DNA of 64,000 nucleotides. Source: Hericium rajendrae. Lineage: Eukaryota; Basidiomycota; Agaricomycetes; Russulales; Hericiaceae. The notes beneath the pieces were generated by a model. That model was given only the letters and a program-made list of their open reading frames with translations. It ran no database searches and was not told where the DNA came from. The DNA is taken from assembly GCA_033439255.1 (NCBI GenBank), contig CM065878.1, positions 496,001 to 560,000 on the forward strand, read 5' to 3'. Positions within the stretch are counted from its first letter, which is position 1. The number at the start of each line of letters is the position of its first letter. The translations under genes were made by a program, and so were the position numbers. Below, in pieces: positions 35,201-46,284 of this stretch.

Positions 35201-36035
35201 ATAGGTGGGCATAGTTTGGACCGAAAAAGAATTAATTAATTCGAAAAGAATTAAATTAATTCGAGGCAGCATGCCTCGCAAGTTCTGCATGATTTCTCGG
35301 TTACACTCGATGTTCGCATGCTCGGGAACACTTAGCATAGTCATGATGCAGACAATGCATGTATTTTTTCCCTGAGAATTCAGCATTTTTTGGATGTAAT
35401 CAGTTTTTTTCGGGCCGCCTTCGGTGGCACACTTTTTGTAACACGGTACATTGTACAGCCTCTCCTTCAGTTGGATTTGCAGCTGAGAATAAACATGAGC
35501 ATGTCACGTCTATCACCCATGTCGAATCAGGATGCATGAAGCTCAGTATTTGCAAAACAGCTCCCACCCGAGGTAAACATCCGATGCGATGCTAATACAT
35601 CATTTCTGTGTGAATGGCAGTATTTGTGTACAATCTGGGAGCACATAACTCAAGAGCCATGTCTTTCTATTAAATTGATAGCTTTCTGAACACATTGAGG
35701 CTGCACAGAACATGGTATCTGCCCAAGAGGCAGAGTGTATGTGGCAGACCATCTCACCATCGAAGATTTTAAATTTACAAACTTTGCGCAGCTCTGCACG
35801 TCTCAATAAAATTCATTCAGGATACATCCATTTGGGAAACTCGAAAAACGAAGTTATATGGCGTGCGGGTACATGCTGCGGGCTATAGAATATTTGTTCG
35901 TAGCAGCTACAATGTGCAAGAGCAATGACTAAGCGTGGCTCCTGCCGGAAAAGGCACCACTTTTCGAAGTCCGTTACAATTCAAAGTCCGCTAGAATTCA
36001 AACTCAGCTAGAGCTTGCTCAGTGCCCACCTATGG
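35201..36035. mobile_element. Candidate MITE with 11-bp inverted ends
   Basis: ATAGGTGGGCA at the left (about 35202) is inverted at the right (TGCCCACCTAT, about 36026-36036). The interior has no coding signal. The ends are short, so this is tentative. Confidence 0.3.
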
Positions 36036-36299
36036 CCCGACCGCCTCATTTTCTGGAGGGCATTCGGAAACTAGAAGTGTCCTGTCCGGATTGTCCAAAC
36101 TGTCCAAACTGTCTGTCTGAATCCATCTGAGTCAAGTCCGAGCGGTCAGAACTGTCCACCCATGCCCGATCGGACCCGATCGGAGACAGGCATCCGTGAC
36201 GGGTAACCCTAAAGGACACACTTACCCCCTAGCATAGGGTTGGGTATTACACAAGCATAGAGCACCGGCAACCTGGCGTTCGAAATTTTATGTAGCCAC

Positions 36300-36780
36300 T
36301 GATGCGTGTTTGGGCTGCTCAACCTCGCATAGATCTGCTCTTGCAGCAGCAGAGCTTCCTGCGCATGTTTCAGTACTACTCCAAGGCAGGTGCCATATTG
36401 ATGGATTGTAGCAGCTGTGAGGTCTACACGCTCTTCATTGAGCTAGATCTTCCTCACAGCTGTTCGCGTCCTCAGCCCAGAAACCAATGGCCATGTACCA
36501 ACACACAAACGGTACGCCAAAGTCAAGCTGAACACGCCCCCCAGTGCAGACACCCACACGCACCTTCACGGACGTAGAGTGTGAAGTTCTGGCACTTCCT
36601 CCTCCAGTGCCCCATCTGGCTGCAGGAGCACGAAGCCCTCAAGAGGGCTTTGAAAGTCCGTCGCTCTCTCCAGATTGGGCATTTACTGGCCAGTGATAAA
36701 GCCGCTGTGCTGCTCATGTGGTACATTGCTGCCACAAAGCATTTTGACAACATAAGTATGTTACCGTTCAACTCGTGACG
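36300..36780 (+). pseudogene. Non-LTR retrotransposon (LINE) C-terminal fragment
   Basis: The frame around 36581-36778 reads FWHFLLQCPIWLQEHEALKR, ALKVRRSLQIGHLLASDKAA and WYIAATKHF, matching the Cys/His-rich region and helical tail after the RNase H domain in fungal Tad-like LINEs (HFLL.CP...). Just upstream, QCRHPHAPSRT and a TAG continue the motif. The 36302-36577 frame is unidentified. Confidence 0.55.
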
Positions 36781-36839
36781 CAGCTTGCTAGGTCCTGTTT
36801 TGCTCTCATAGGACCTGCTATTGGATTCCTGCATGCTTT

Positions 36840-37746
36840 CGACCCCACCCTCCCTTCCGCATTACAACCCCACATATTCACATGCGCACCACGATGAATT
36901 GCAGGATCAAGCACTATGGGAAGGAGTAGGAACTTGTGTGAGGGTGCACGCTTTTCCCTACAGGATTTTTACTGCAGTTCTCCAGGATCACTGAGCAATC
37001 AGGTGAAGTGGTGATATATGGCTGGGAAAGACGGACTGGAGGATGGCTATGTACGCGATAAGCAGTAGAACCGTCGTCCACCCTGCTCCATCAACATCAA
37101 CCATATCGCTGCCTCAATTCCCCTTCAGTGTCAGCCTGGTACCCATCTCCAGCTGCTGTCAAGATCTCTACAGCCACCACCCTCTCCACACCACTTGTTC
37201 CCTCTCCTACCCACTTCTAGTGCCCGTCCTGTTCTTCAGGTCGGTGCTCGCTTTGTGCTTGCATGGAGGGGAGCTTTTGTGGTGCAGATAATATTTCGAC
37301 AACCACAACTCAAGATACATGACCCTGCATACTTAGGCACCTCAACGTTTTTCCAGCGGGCAGGGGCTTAGGGTACTCAGGGTCACACGGATGTAAAGCT
37401 GCATGATGCGCCAGCGTCAAATAGCTATATGGATACAAAAAAAAAAAAAAAAAAAAAAGAGTGTGAAGTTGACATCAACAACATGGAGGATGAGTATTTT
37501 GTGGTGCACTGCCCCCTTCTCCTGCACAGTGTCACTCAGCTCAGCAGCATCTTTCTGCACTTACAGGATGACAAAGACATCATGTCTGAAGCCGAGGACA
37601 ATGAGAACCAGTGCAGTCCACGTGCTCCATCTCATTCCATGTGTATCAAACTTCATTCCTGTGCATGCCTTTCTATGGCACTAACCCTCAAATCATACAG
37701 AGAGGGCACAAGCAATTCTCCACAGCATTGCTGAATATCACATGGC
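36840..37746. other. No supported gene; A22 run at 37437-37458
   Basis: An A22 run may be a retrotransposon tail. The following frame (37471-37730) is open but unrecognised. This is the left flank of the large Plavaka element. Confidence 0.4.
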
Positions 37747-37783
37747 CACATCAGGAACCCTCTCAACTATCTGAGCTGTCTGA

Positions 37784-38640
37784 AATTATCTGAAAAGCTT
37801 CTGAGACTGCCTGACTGTCTGATGTTTTGACTAATTTTCTGATTTCTGAGACAACATTTTTTCAGTCATATTTCAGACTTGTCAGACCTGAATCAGACAG
37901 ATCAGAATACATTCAAATTTTCAGCTATCACTCAGATTACTTGCAGATTAATATCAGAACTCTTCAGATTTATGATTTAAGTTTCAGATTAGTATCAGAA
38001 ATAAACAGAATTATTGGTGTATCTCAGAGATAATCAGAAATAATCAGACTTTAGCATAGCTTTTAGACTTTTATCAGATACTAACTAGAATGTATCTAAG
38101 ATTCAGACTTACTTCAGATAAAATCAGATTTTAATCAGATTTGTAGTCTCTTCTCAGACATGTATAAGATGTAATTAGATAAATTTAGATTATGCTAGAT
38201 ATTAGATAACTTAGGCAACTCAGGAGAGTCAGACAACTCAGACAGCTCAGACATCTATCAGATATATAAGACATACTTAGATAAACTCAGACTATGCTAA
38301 AACAATCAGACATCTCAGATACTTCAGACAACTCAGATATCTCAGACAAGTAATAGGCATACTAGACATAATCAGATAAACTCAGATTATATTCAAAATT
38401 AGATACCTCAGACAACTCAGACAACTCAGACAACTTAGACAACTCAGATATTTCAGACACCTTTGACAATCCAAACAACTCAGATATTGAAGACACCTAA
38501 GACAATTCAGACACCTAAGACAATCTAGACAACTCAGATACTTCAGACACCTAAGACAATTCAGATACTTCAGACACCTAAGACAATTCGAACAACTCAG
38601 ATAGTCTCAACAATCTAGACAACTCACTCAAACAATTATT
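37784..38640. repeat. Subterminal TCAGA(C/T) array, left
   Basis: Dozens of TCAGA/TCAGAC pentamer-hexamers at irregular 6-12 bp spacing (ACTCAGACAACTCAGACA ...). It matches, in reverse complement, the array at 53345-53775. Confidence 0.9.
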
Positions 38641-38889
38641 GAAAAAATAGTTCATCTATACAATCATTAAAAATTTTAGCCACAAAATTCTAATATATAG
38701 CCTTTTTATTATCTTATCATCTTTCAAGTACTACATCCTCATCATACTCAAATCTACACTATATTTTTATTGTTATAATTTTTAAGTTTATATACAATGC
38801 TATTAATACTAATTTTTTTTTTCACAATCATGTTCATAAAATTACTGTATTTTTAGTCTATAAAACAATTTGAAAGAAAAAAAATGCTA

Positions 38890-40385
38890 CTAAAATGCTA
38901 TTTCATTTGCATGATGGTCAGAAAATTTGTTGACATAATAAGAGTGAAAAGTATTTTGGAGTGTATAAGTGTGATCAAAGTCAGAAGGAAGATGTTCATG
39001 TCCACAAACTCCAATCAAATGAGCACTTCGAAGAATAGTATCCAAATGAACAACAGAGCAAACATTAAATCTTCATTCAATTCTCTTTCTACAATCTACA
39101 TTCCAGTATCTTCATCTGGTTTATCATCAGTTGTAATAAACCATGAAATAAGTGCACATGGATAATTCTTTCCTCTATGAATAAAAGAAAAAAAGAGCAA
39201 GACCTGTTCAACATATAGACCTTTCATTCCAGGTAAATTAGGATTACTTTCAACAAAGACACAATCACGACAAGCAGGACCATTATGCCACTTAGAGCAT
39301 GAGCAAATACGATGTCGATGAAATCCTGTCCTACCAGACAAATCACTAGGTGAATAAAGTGTAGCAATTGCTAAATGAAAAACATCAATTTTATATGGCA
39401 ACTTAGGACATTCAGACAAGTCCACATCTGATGATGTTTTTTCTGGTGTTGCTTCAATTTGATCATACAAAAAGCGACGAATTAGTTCAGCAAAGTCTGA
39501 TTGCTTAATTTTTTCTGCAACATCAAATGGCTTTCTAGGATATGTAGTTTCTCACCATTTGGCCAAAGTGACATTTGCCATATTATATCATGATCAGATT
39601 CTTCTTCTATTGTTGCTGCTCCTACTGGCTTATCTAGCATGCCACGTTTAATAAAATCATTTTTACATGCTGCTAGTTTATCAAGCCTCTGATTTGTTAA
39701 AAGCATTTGTTCAAGAGCATTAAATCGGCTAGAATGATACCATGGTTCTTTTACAGCTCTAATATGTTTTGACTCTGTAATTGATGTGCACAATCCATTG
39801 GGTGCTGCAAATTCTTCAATCCAATGATGATAATGTTTTAAGGAGTGTTGTCGAGGTAAAGAGATACCATCAGGACATACTCCAGCAGTTACAAATATCT
39901 CTCACTCTTTCCAAAAAATTTCCAAGATAGCATCCAATTCATCCAAAGTGTCTTCATCAAATATAGATCGTCGTACAAGATAACAGAAGTCTATAAGAGC
40001 ACAAACACAATGAACCATTTTTTGAGGAACAAGGCCATCAATTGCAGGCAAAAATACTTTCATCAATGCCTTAGAGTCATCTCCAGTCCATTGTGCAAAT
40101 CTACGACCATCTGGAAAGCAATGAAGCTCTGGAAATACTGGCACAGCAGCAATTCTACGATCAATTTCTGCAAGAATTTCATTTCCTTGTGTTTCTTTAT
40201 GAGTTTTCAAAATATATTGTTCAACTCAAGTTACTATATAATCATAAAATATGCCTTTAATAATTTGATGCAAGAGATCAGGAGATATAAGTTCATGAAT
40301 ATCAGCACGATAAAAAGATGCTGTAAAGGGCTGAACAAAAAGTTAGTCAATTTTTTAAAAGATACTGTAAAAATGGATGCTCACC
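38890..40385 (-). pseudogene. Plavaka transposase, C-terminal half
   Basis: Minus-strand reading: PFTASFYRADIHELISPDLL, HQIIKGIFYDYIV, then EIDRRIAAVPVFPELHCFPD, GRRFAQWTGDDSKALMKVFL, VFHLAIATLYSPSDLSGRTG, VLLFFSFIHRGKNYPCALIS, DEDTGM and a tail ending NKFSDHHANEIAF. These are hallmark segments of Plavaka transposases. A 5' intron is suggested by GTGAGC ... TTTTTGTTCAG just before PFTAS. In-frame stops at 40226-40228 (TGA) and 39096-39098 (TAG) stand where Trp is expected, and there is a frameshift near 39050. The N-terminal half lies at 46285-47640, some 6 kb away. Confidence 0.85.
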
Positions 40386-40453
40386 ATTATTACGATTCCT
40401 TAGAATCGTTTACTCTATACCACCTTTTCATAGTGAAAACGACACCAAAACGA

Positions 40454-40550
40454 TGACGATGCCCATTAGGCAGTTGGCTTATATAATCACACATCTTCAA
40501 TCTAACGAGTTTGCAGGTTCAATTCCAGCTCTGGCCAGACTTTTTCTTTT
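40454..40550 (+). mobile_element. tRNA-derived SINE-like repeat, copy 2
   Basis: CCCATTAGGCAGTTGGCTTA, TATAATCACACATC, GAGTTTGCAGGTTCAATTCC (B-box 40516-40526), then CTTTTTCTTTT as a possible Pol III stop. Closely similar to the minus-strand copy at 35076-35170. A third, 3'-half copy is at 41130-41172. Confidence 0.65.
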
Positions 40551-40559
40551 ACACTTTGT

Positions 40560-41010
40560 TTACTGTAACTTGGTCAGTTCTTGACCAATTCACACATTCT
40601 CAAATGCAGCAGAATCTACTCATTTATCGCTTTCTAGCCATATATTATGCATCTTGATCCATGCAGATCTTGCAGAATGCAAAGCATTTCTGTATTTTTC
40701 CCCCTAGTATGCTTGATCCTCAGCTAGCTCAGTCAGTTCTTGACTGATTCACTCATTCTTAGATGTATCAGAATTTACTCATTCATTGCTTTCTAGCCAT
40801 ATTTTATGCATTTTGATCTGTGCAGAACTCGTAGAACACGAAGTACTTCTGTATTTTTCCTCCTAGTATGCTTGATTCTTAGTTATCTCAATCAATTCTC
40901 CACCGATTTACTCGTTCTCAAGTGGATCAAATACTACTCATTTATAGCTTTCGAACCATATTTTTTGCATTTTGATCCATACAGAACTCATAGAATGTGA
41001 AGCACTTCAT
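40560..41010. repeat. Satellite, about 159-bp unit, three units
   Basis: CAGTTCTTGAC or CAATTCTCC landmarks recur at 40575, 40734 and 40893. Diverged relatives of the 158-bp satellite at 41653-43235. Confidence 0.85.
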
Positions 41011-41051
41011 CATGGTATAGCTGTACCATAGTTGTGATCACATGAGCACTT

Positions 41052-41077
41052 CACCATGGTACGGCCGTACCATGGTG
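41052..41077. repeat. Perfect 26-bp palindrome
   Basis: CACCATGGTACGG and its exact reverse complement meet at GGCC. A diverged neighbour (about 41012-41050, CATGGTATAGCTGTACCATA) differs mainly by transitions, so the two form a decayed tandem pair of about 42 bp. Confidence 0.9.
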
Positions 41078-41129
41078 GTGATCATGTGATGATTACATAA
41101 TCAAAACTCGGTGGTGAAGTGTGAGTTCT

Positions 41130-41172
41130 CTTGAGTTTGCAAGTTCAATTCCAGTTCATGCCAGACTTTTTT
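41130..41172 (+). mobile_element. SINE-like repeat, truncated copy 3
   Basis: GAGTTTGCAAGTTCAATTCC followed by AGTTCATGCCAGACTTTTTT: the 3' half of the 40454-40550 repeat with a mutated B-box. Confidence 0.5.
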
Positions 41173-41174
41173 GA

Positions 41175-41652
41175 TATTTTTTAATACTAAGAATAATATA
41201 ATCAATGAGCAATTAGCATTAGTACAATGTCTACTCTTATAGTATATTATAAGTACAGAAATGCCTAGAAATCTATGATTTTGAAGACTGATTATATAAT
41301 CAAAATTTTAGTTTTGAAGCACCAGCAGTAAAGTCTTGCTTTCTCATGAGCTTTACATCCTGCATGCTTGTCATGTTGGCTGCAAGGCTCGACGAGTATC
41401 TCCAAGTCATCCGCTGAGTGGTTGACGGTTTGGAACCAGGAGGTACTCGACCCGGCGGCTCACCTTGGTCGTCTTGTATGTATCTAACTTGCTGAGCTGG
41501 CAGACTAATTTACTTATAGGTCTCTAAATCTAGCACCAACTAAGGTATATTAGAGCTTATCAAAATGATATTGATAGCTGCTTCCAGATGAGGCCTTCTG
41601 AGCTATGCTAGCCTATCTGCCTAGTTGAAAATCAACCAATTATCATTATTCT
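41175..41652. other. No supported gene
   Basis: A1T-rich sequence between satellite blocks; a CTCGACGAGTATCTCCAAG ... GGTACTCGACCCGG stretch (41388-41458) is GC-richer. Nothing recognised. Confidence 0.4.
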
Positions 41653-43235
41653 AATGATCTTGAGGTAAGTCCATCAATTCTCTGCCAATTCTCTCGTTCT
41701 AAAATGTGTTGGACTCTACTGATTAATCGCTTTCCAGCCATGCTACATAGCCCCCAAACCATCCAGAACTCGAAAATCAAGACTCAAGATTGGGATTACC
41801 CCCTCAAGATCTTGACCTTGAGGTAAGTCCTTCAATTCTCCACCGATTCTCTCGTTCTAAAATGCGTTCAACTCTACTGATTAATCTCTTTCCCGCCATG
41901 CTACATAGCCCCCAAACCATCCAGAACTCGAAAATCAAACCTCAAAACTGAGATCTCCCCCCCAAGATCTTGATCTTGAGATACGTCCCTCAGTTCTCCA
42001 CCGATTCACTCGTTCTAAATTGGGCTGGAATGTACTAATTAATTGCTTTCCAGCCATTCTACATAGCCCCCAAACCATCCAGAACTCGAAAATCAAAACT
42101 CGAAACTGAGATCTCCCCCCCAAGATCTTGACCTTGAGATAAGTCTCTCAGTTCTCTACCGATTCACTCGTTCTAAAATGCACTAGAATGTACTAATTAA
42201 TTGCTTCCCAGACATGCTACATACATCCCATGCCATCTAGAACTCGAAAATCAAAACTCGAAACTGAGATCTTCCCCCTAAGATCTTGACCTTAAGGTAA
42301 GTCTGGCAGTTCTCCACCAATTTAATTGTTCTAAAATGCGCTAGAATGTACTAATTAATCGCTTTTCAGCCATGTTACATAGACCCCATGCCATCCAGAA
42401 CTCAAAAATCAAAACTCGAAACTGAGATCTCCCTCCCAAGATCTTGACCTTGAGGTAAGTCTGGCAGTTCTCCACTGATTTAATTGTTCTAAAATGCGCT
42501 GGAATTTACTGATTAATCGCTTTCCAGACATGCTACATAGACCCCATGCCATCCAGAACTCGAAAATCAAAACTCGAAACTGAGATCTTCCCCCTAAGAT
42601 CTTGACCTTAAGGTAAGTCTGGCAGTTCTCCACCAATTTAATTGTTCTAAAATGCACTAGAATGTACTAATTAATCGCTTTTCAGCCATGTTACATAGAC
42701 CCCATGCCATCCAGAACTCGAAAATCAAAACTCGAAACTGAGATCTCTCCCTCAAGATCTTGACCTTGAGGTAAGTCTGGCAGTTCTCCACCGATTTAAT
42801 TGTTCTAAATTGCATTGAAATGTACTAATTAATTGCTCTTCAGACATGCTACATAGACCCCAATCTGCCCAGAACTCGAAAATCAAAACTCGAAACTGAG
42901 ATCTCCCTCCCAAGATCTTGACCTTGAGGTAAGTCTGGCAGTTCTCCACCAATTTAATTGTTCTAAAATGCACTGAAATGTACTGATTAATCACTTTCCA
43001 GCCATGCTAAATAGACCCCAATCTGCCCAGAACTCGAAAATCAAAACTCAAAACTGAGATCTCCCCCCAAGATCTTGACCTTGAGGTAAGTCTGGCAGTT
43101 CTCCACCAATTTAATTCTTCTAAAATGCACTGAAATGTACTGATTAATCGCTTTCCAGCCATGCTACATAGGCCTCAGTCCATCCAGAACTCAAAAATCA
43201 AAATTCGAAATTGAGATCTTCCTTTCAAGCTGATC
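41653..43235. repeat. 158-bp tandem satellite, about ten units
   Basis: The landmark CTTGACCTT (or CTTGATCTT) starts at 41811, 41969, 42127, 42285, 42443, 42601, 42759, 42917 and 43074: period 158 with one 157. Each unit carries a near-palindrome GAGATCTCCCCCCAAGATCT and the string CCATCCAGAACTCGAAAATC. Element A interrupts the array at 43238; a last satellite scrap resumes at 46171 (TTGACCTTGAGGTA). Small minus-strand frames here repeat with the unit and are not genes. Confidence 0.95.
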
Positions 43236-44762
43236 TTCATCTGAGAAATTTGAATTTGACATAGCTGCAGGTTACATTATAGGTGCTATCATTGAGCTAT
43301 CAGAGCTATGAAGTTTGCTTATCCAGCTATGTAGAGCTATGAGAGCTATCATAGCCTACATAGCAGACAGTGTGACATTCATAGGGTTATCATAGCCTCC
43401 ATAGCCTGTAGTCTGATATACATAGGGCTTTCATGATTAACAAAGTGTGCTATGGCTACTATGATGCCTATGATAACTACCACAAGTCAGATAAGCACCA
43501 GATATTACAAGTCAAAATTTATCATATTAAATTGTAATAAATCTACTATCATACATATGTAAGCTAGTCGAGCTACTGCGTAGGGCACAGGATACGGAGA
43601 GCACGCAAGTCACCATGGAGGGTGCAGGCACAGGTGCAAAGACAGTGCGGGTACACAAAAGACAGCACGTGCACACAAAAGGTGGCACGGTATGCACGAA
43701 TGCCGGCATGGAGGGCACAGGGGTAGGTGTGGGCTGCACGCAGCTACACATGGTCCAGCTGGGTTGCCATGCCCACAAATGGAGTCAGGGCTGCCATGCA
43801 TGCACACAGGTTGCGTACATGCACGTGGGACGTTGCACACATATGCAGAGCATCTGAAGGGTGCAGAGTGTTGAGCGGGCACGCGGAAGCACGCATGCAT
43901 GCAAGGCATTGTAGGCAAGTGGCGTTGAGTGTGAATGCTGGGTGTCATATGTACGTTGTTGTGGGATGGGGCCTTGCAGCACCACCATGCACTGGCATCT
44001 GTGCACATGCAGAGGCAAAGCTGGGCACGTGCGGGGGATGTTCAGCACGTGTGGGTGTTGAGCATGTGCGGGAGGCCTGGAGCGAGCGTGCGGGACATTT
44101 TGCATGCACGAAGAGACACTGTATGGCACGTCATGCATGTGTGGTTGTCGTGCATCTGTGCAGGTTGTTGCGCACACATGCGGGGCATGTTGAGTTGAGC
44201 AGGTGCAGGAGCATACACGCAACCGGGCATGGCGTGCATGTCTGGGGCATTGTGAGCAGGTGCGAGGCATTGTGAGTGGGTGTGGGGGCTTGAGCACGCA
44301 GACGGGACATTGCAAGTGTGCACGGTGTTGAACACAAGCATGAGGCCTTGTGGGGATTGAGATGAGCATGCGGGGTCATAGCTGATAGGCATGAATGACA
44401 TCCGAGTCCCATTGCCATGGCAATGGGACTACAGCACATGCACATGCATGGACGTGGGGCATGGACGATGACATAGCCCATGCGCACATGTCGTTGATGT
44501 CGTGCAGACAACGCCATGTGGTACACGCATGCGTGCATGCTGTGGCCTTGTGCACACTGGTGCACGTAGAAGGGGATGGTGGTTGGAGGCATGCGCAGGG
44601 GTCGCAGCCTGTTGTTGGAGTCAGGCATGGGGTGTACGAGCTGCATGTGGGGCGTGGATGTGGTGTAGACAGGCCAAGGAAGGGGCGATGAGAGTGCAAA
44701 AAAGGCAGCAGGATCATAGGATGGTAGCACAGGGATGTGGGATCAACAGAATAAAAGATATC

Positions 44763-44796
44763 GAGAGTGTTGCTTGAAAAACAATTGACACTCTCT
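44763..44796. repeat. GAGAGTGTTGCT hairpin of element A
   Basis: Arms GAGAGTGTTG and TTGACACTCTC pair imperfectly. Followed by TTGATTAGTACG and, on the minus strand, a GGTGAGTA donor-like site at about 44838-44845. Confidence 0.65.
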
Positions 44797-45250
44797 TGAT
44801 TAGTACGAAAAAATGATAAGAGGCTTTTTTTTTACTCACCTAAGGCCCTCTAAGTATCTGCTAAAAAAAACCATCCCAGCCGTATTGAAAGCTGATAGAG
44901 AATGAAAGAAATGGAAGGAAGGAGGCTGGAGGAGGAAACACGAAGGAGGGGAAGGGAGACTGGTCAAAAGGAGTGAAGTGTCGATGTGTTAAACTCAGTG
45001 CTTCAGCCACCAAACGAGCGAAGCTTCATTGCTCGAGCCTCAGCAAATCAAATAAACTTGTATAAATTCAATGAAAAAAAGGACAGTGATAGATTATACA
45101 TTTAATTAGAATGTATGAGAACACTGTGTATCTACTGGACTGTAAATCTGTGAGCAGCAGCATCAATGTAGTAAAGTCTGGCATCCAGTCTCTGTCACAA
45201 CACTCGGCAAGCGCCCGGCAATCACAAATCCCAGTTCTGTCTGGGATTCC

Positions 45251-45260
45251 TATATAAGGC
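45251..45260 (+). promoter_or_regulatory. TATA promoter in element A
   Basis: TATATAAGGC preceded by GGGATTCC and followed by TTACCTCTTGCTCTTTAAC. The same block, with TATATAAGG, stands at 59043 in element B. A splice donor (AAAG/GTATGC, 45434) lies about 185 bp downstream. Confidence 0.6.
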
Positions 45261-45560
45261 TGGCATGACGCACTTTACCTCTTGCTCTTTAACCCCCACC
45301 ATCCCTTGCCATGTCGACACATTTGTCATTGTTGTTTGCTCACTTGTCATCATTTGCTCACTTGTCATCATCATTTGTTCACTCGTTGTTGTTGTTTGCT
45401 TATTTTATTATTATTGTTCTCTTTGTTGTTAAAGGTATGCTGTTATTCTTAATTATCTTATAACTTATACTAATGTCTTCATACTTATTACACTACCATG
45501 TAGTCCTACTAGGTAAGCTTGATTGTTTTTTTATACTGATGTCTTCAAATTGTCTTGTAG

Positions 45561-45583
45561 ATTTTTGCTTTTTTGTTAATCTG
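45561..45583 (+). other. Conserved 23-nt exon-like segment between splice sites
   Basis: TGTCTTGTAG / ATTTTTGCTTTT...AATCTG / GTAAGTC. Element B has TCTTTCAG / ATTTCGCTTTTTGTT...TTG / GTAAGTT at 59239-59259. Conservation of both splice signals around so short a segment suggests a spliced leader exon; there is no coding sequence downstream. Confidence 0.5.
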
Positions 45584-46284
45584 GTAAGTCTTCATATATT
45601 ATCTTTGTTATCTTCTAATACTCATGTCTTTTCTTATTTGTATCTTTTGCTTTTTGTAGTCATTGTAAGTTTGTTACCTTTTGTAGTTCTGTAGTAGTCT
45701 CTGTAGCTATAGTAATGTTTTGTAATGAAATTGTTTGAGTAATATAATTTATCCAATTTTCGATGTTTGTGACTGTAAGACATCAGACTATTGAATCTAT
45801 AATATATTTATTTTATATGCTATTTTAACATATTTGATAAAAGTAATATAGAGTAGATAGAAATCTTACTAGCTAGATATAATATAATGATAGAGATATA
45901 ATATAATGATAGAGATATATTATATAGTTAATATAGCTTCTATAGTTATCTTATACTAGAATAACTATGATAGCTATGATAGCTTATGCCCTATGCTATG
46001 GTAGCCATGGTAGCTATGATAACTTATGCCTTATGCTATGACAGCTATGACAAGCTATGATAGCTTTGCATAGTTTACTTGACTGCTATGTATAAAAGAG
46101 GACAGCTATGGACCTAGGAAAGCTATGTAGCTAATATAGTGTTATATACCAGTGACATATTTCTCAGATGTTGACCTTGAGGTAGCTATAGATTTTATAG
46201 AGATTTATAATCAATCTGACAAGTGAGACTTTACATCATTTATGCACTGTTTCTAAATATAACTAACAATAAAAAAGGAATCGT

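Larger units (their letters stand above)
43238..46170 (+). mobile_element. Nonautonomous element A (CATCTGAGAAAT ends, TT duplication)
   Basis: Ends CATCTGAGAAATTTG (43238) and, inverted, CATCTGAGAAATATG (to 46170), flanked by TT on both sides and inserted in the 158-bp satellite. Inside, in order: CTATCATAG-rich block (43250-43480), GC-rich degenerate array (about 43560-44740), hairpin 44763-44796, poly-T stretch, a 300-bp conserved core with CGGCAAGCGCCCGGCAA, TATA promoter, tiny exon, and a second CTATGATAG-rich block (45930-46140). No transposase. Same architecture as element B (57190-59855). Long open frames over the array are compositional. Confidence 0.8.

Noticed and set aside
40454-40550. 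True tRNA gene
   Set aside because: B-box and partial A-box are present, but acceptor and T stems do not pair well and the unit is repeated with divergence, which fits a SINE better.
41653-43235. CRISPR-like regular array
   Set aside because: The whole 158-bp unit is repeated, with no short repeat and unique spacer pattern, no cas genes, and the setting is eukaryotic.
43600-44780. Frames of 100-200 codons on both strands
   Set aside because: Same explanation in element A: a degenerate GCATG-rich array.
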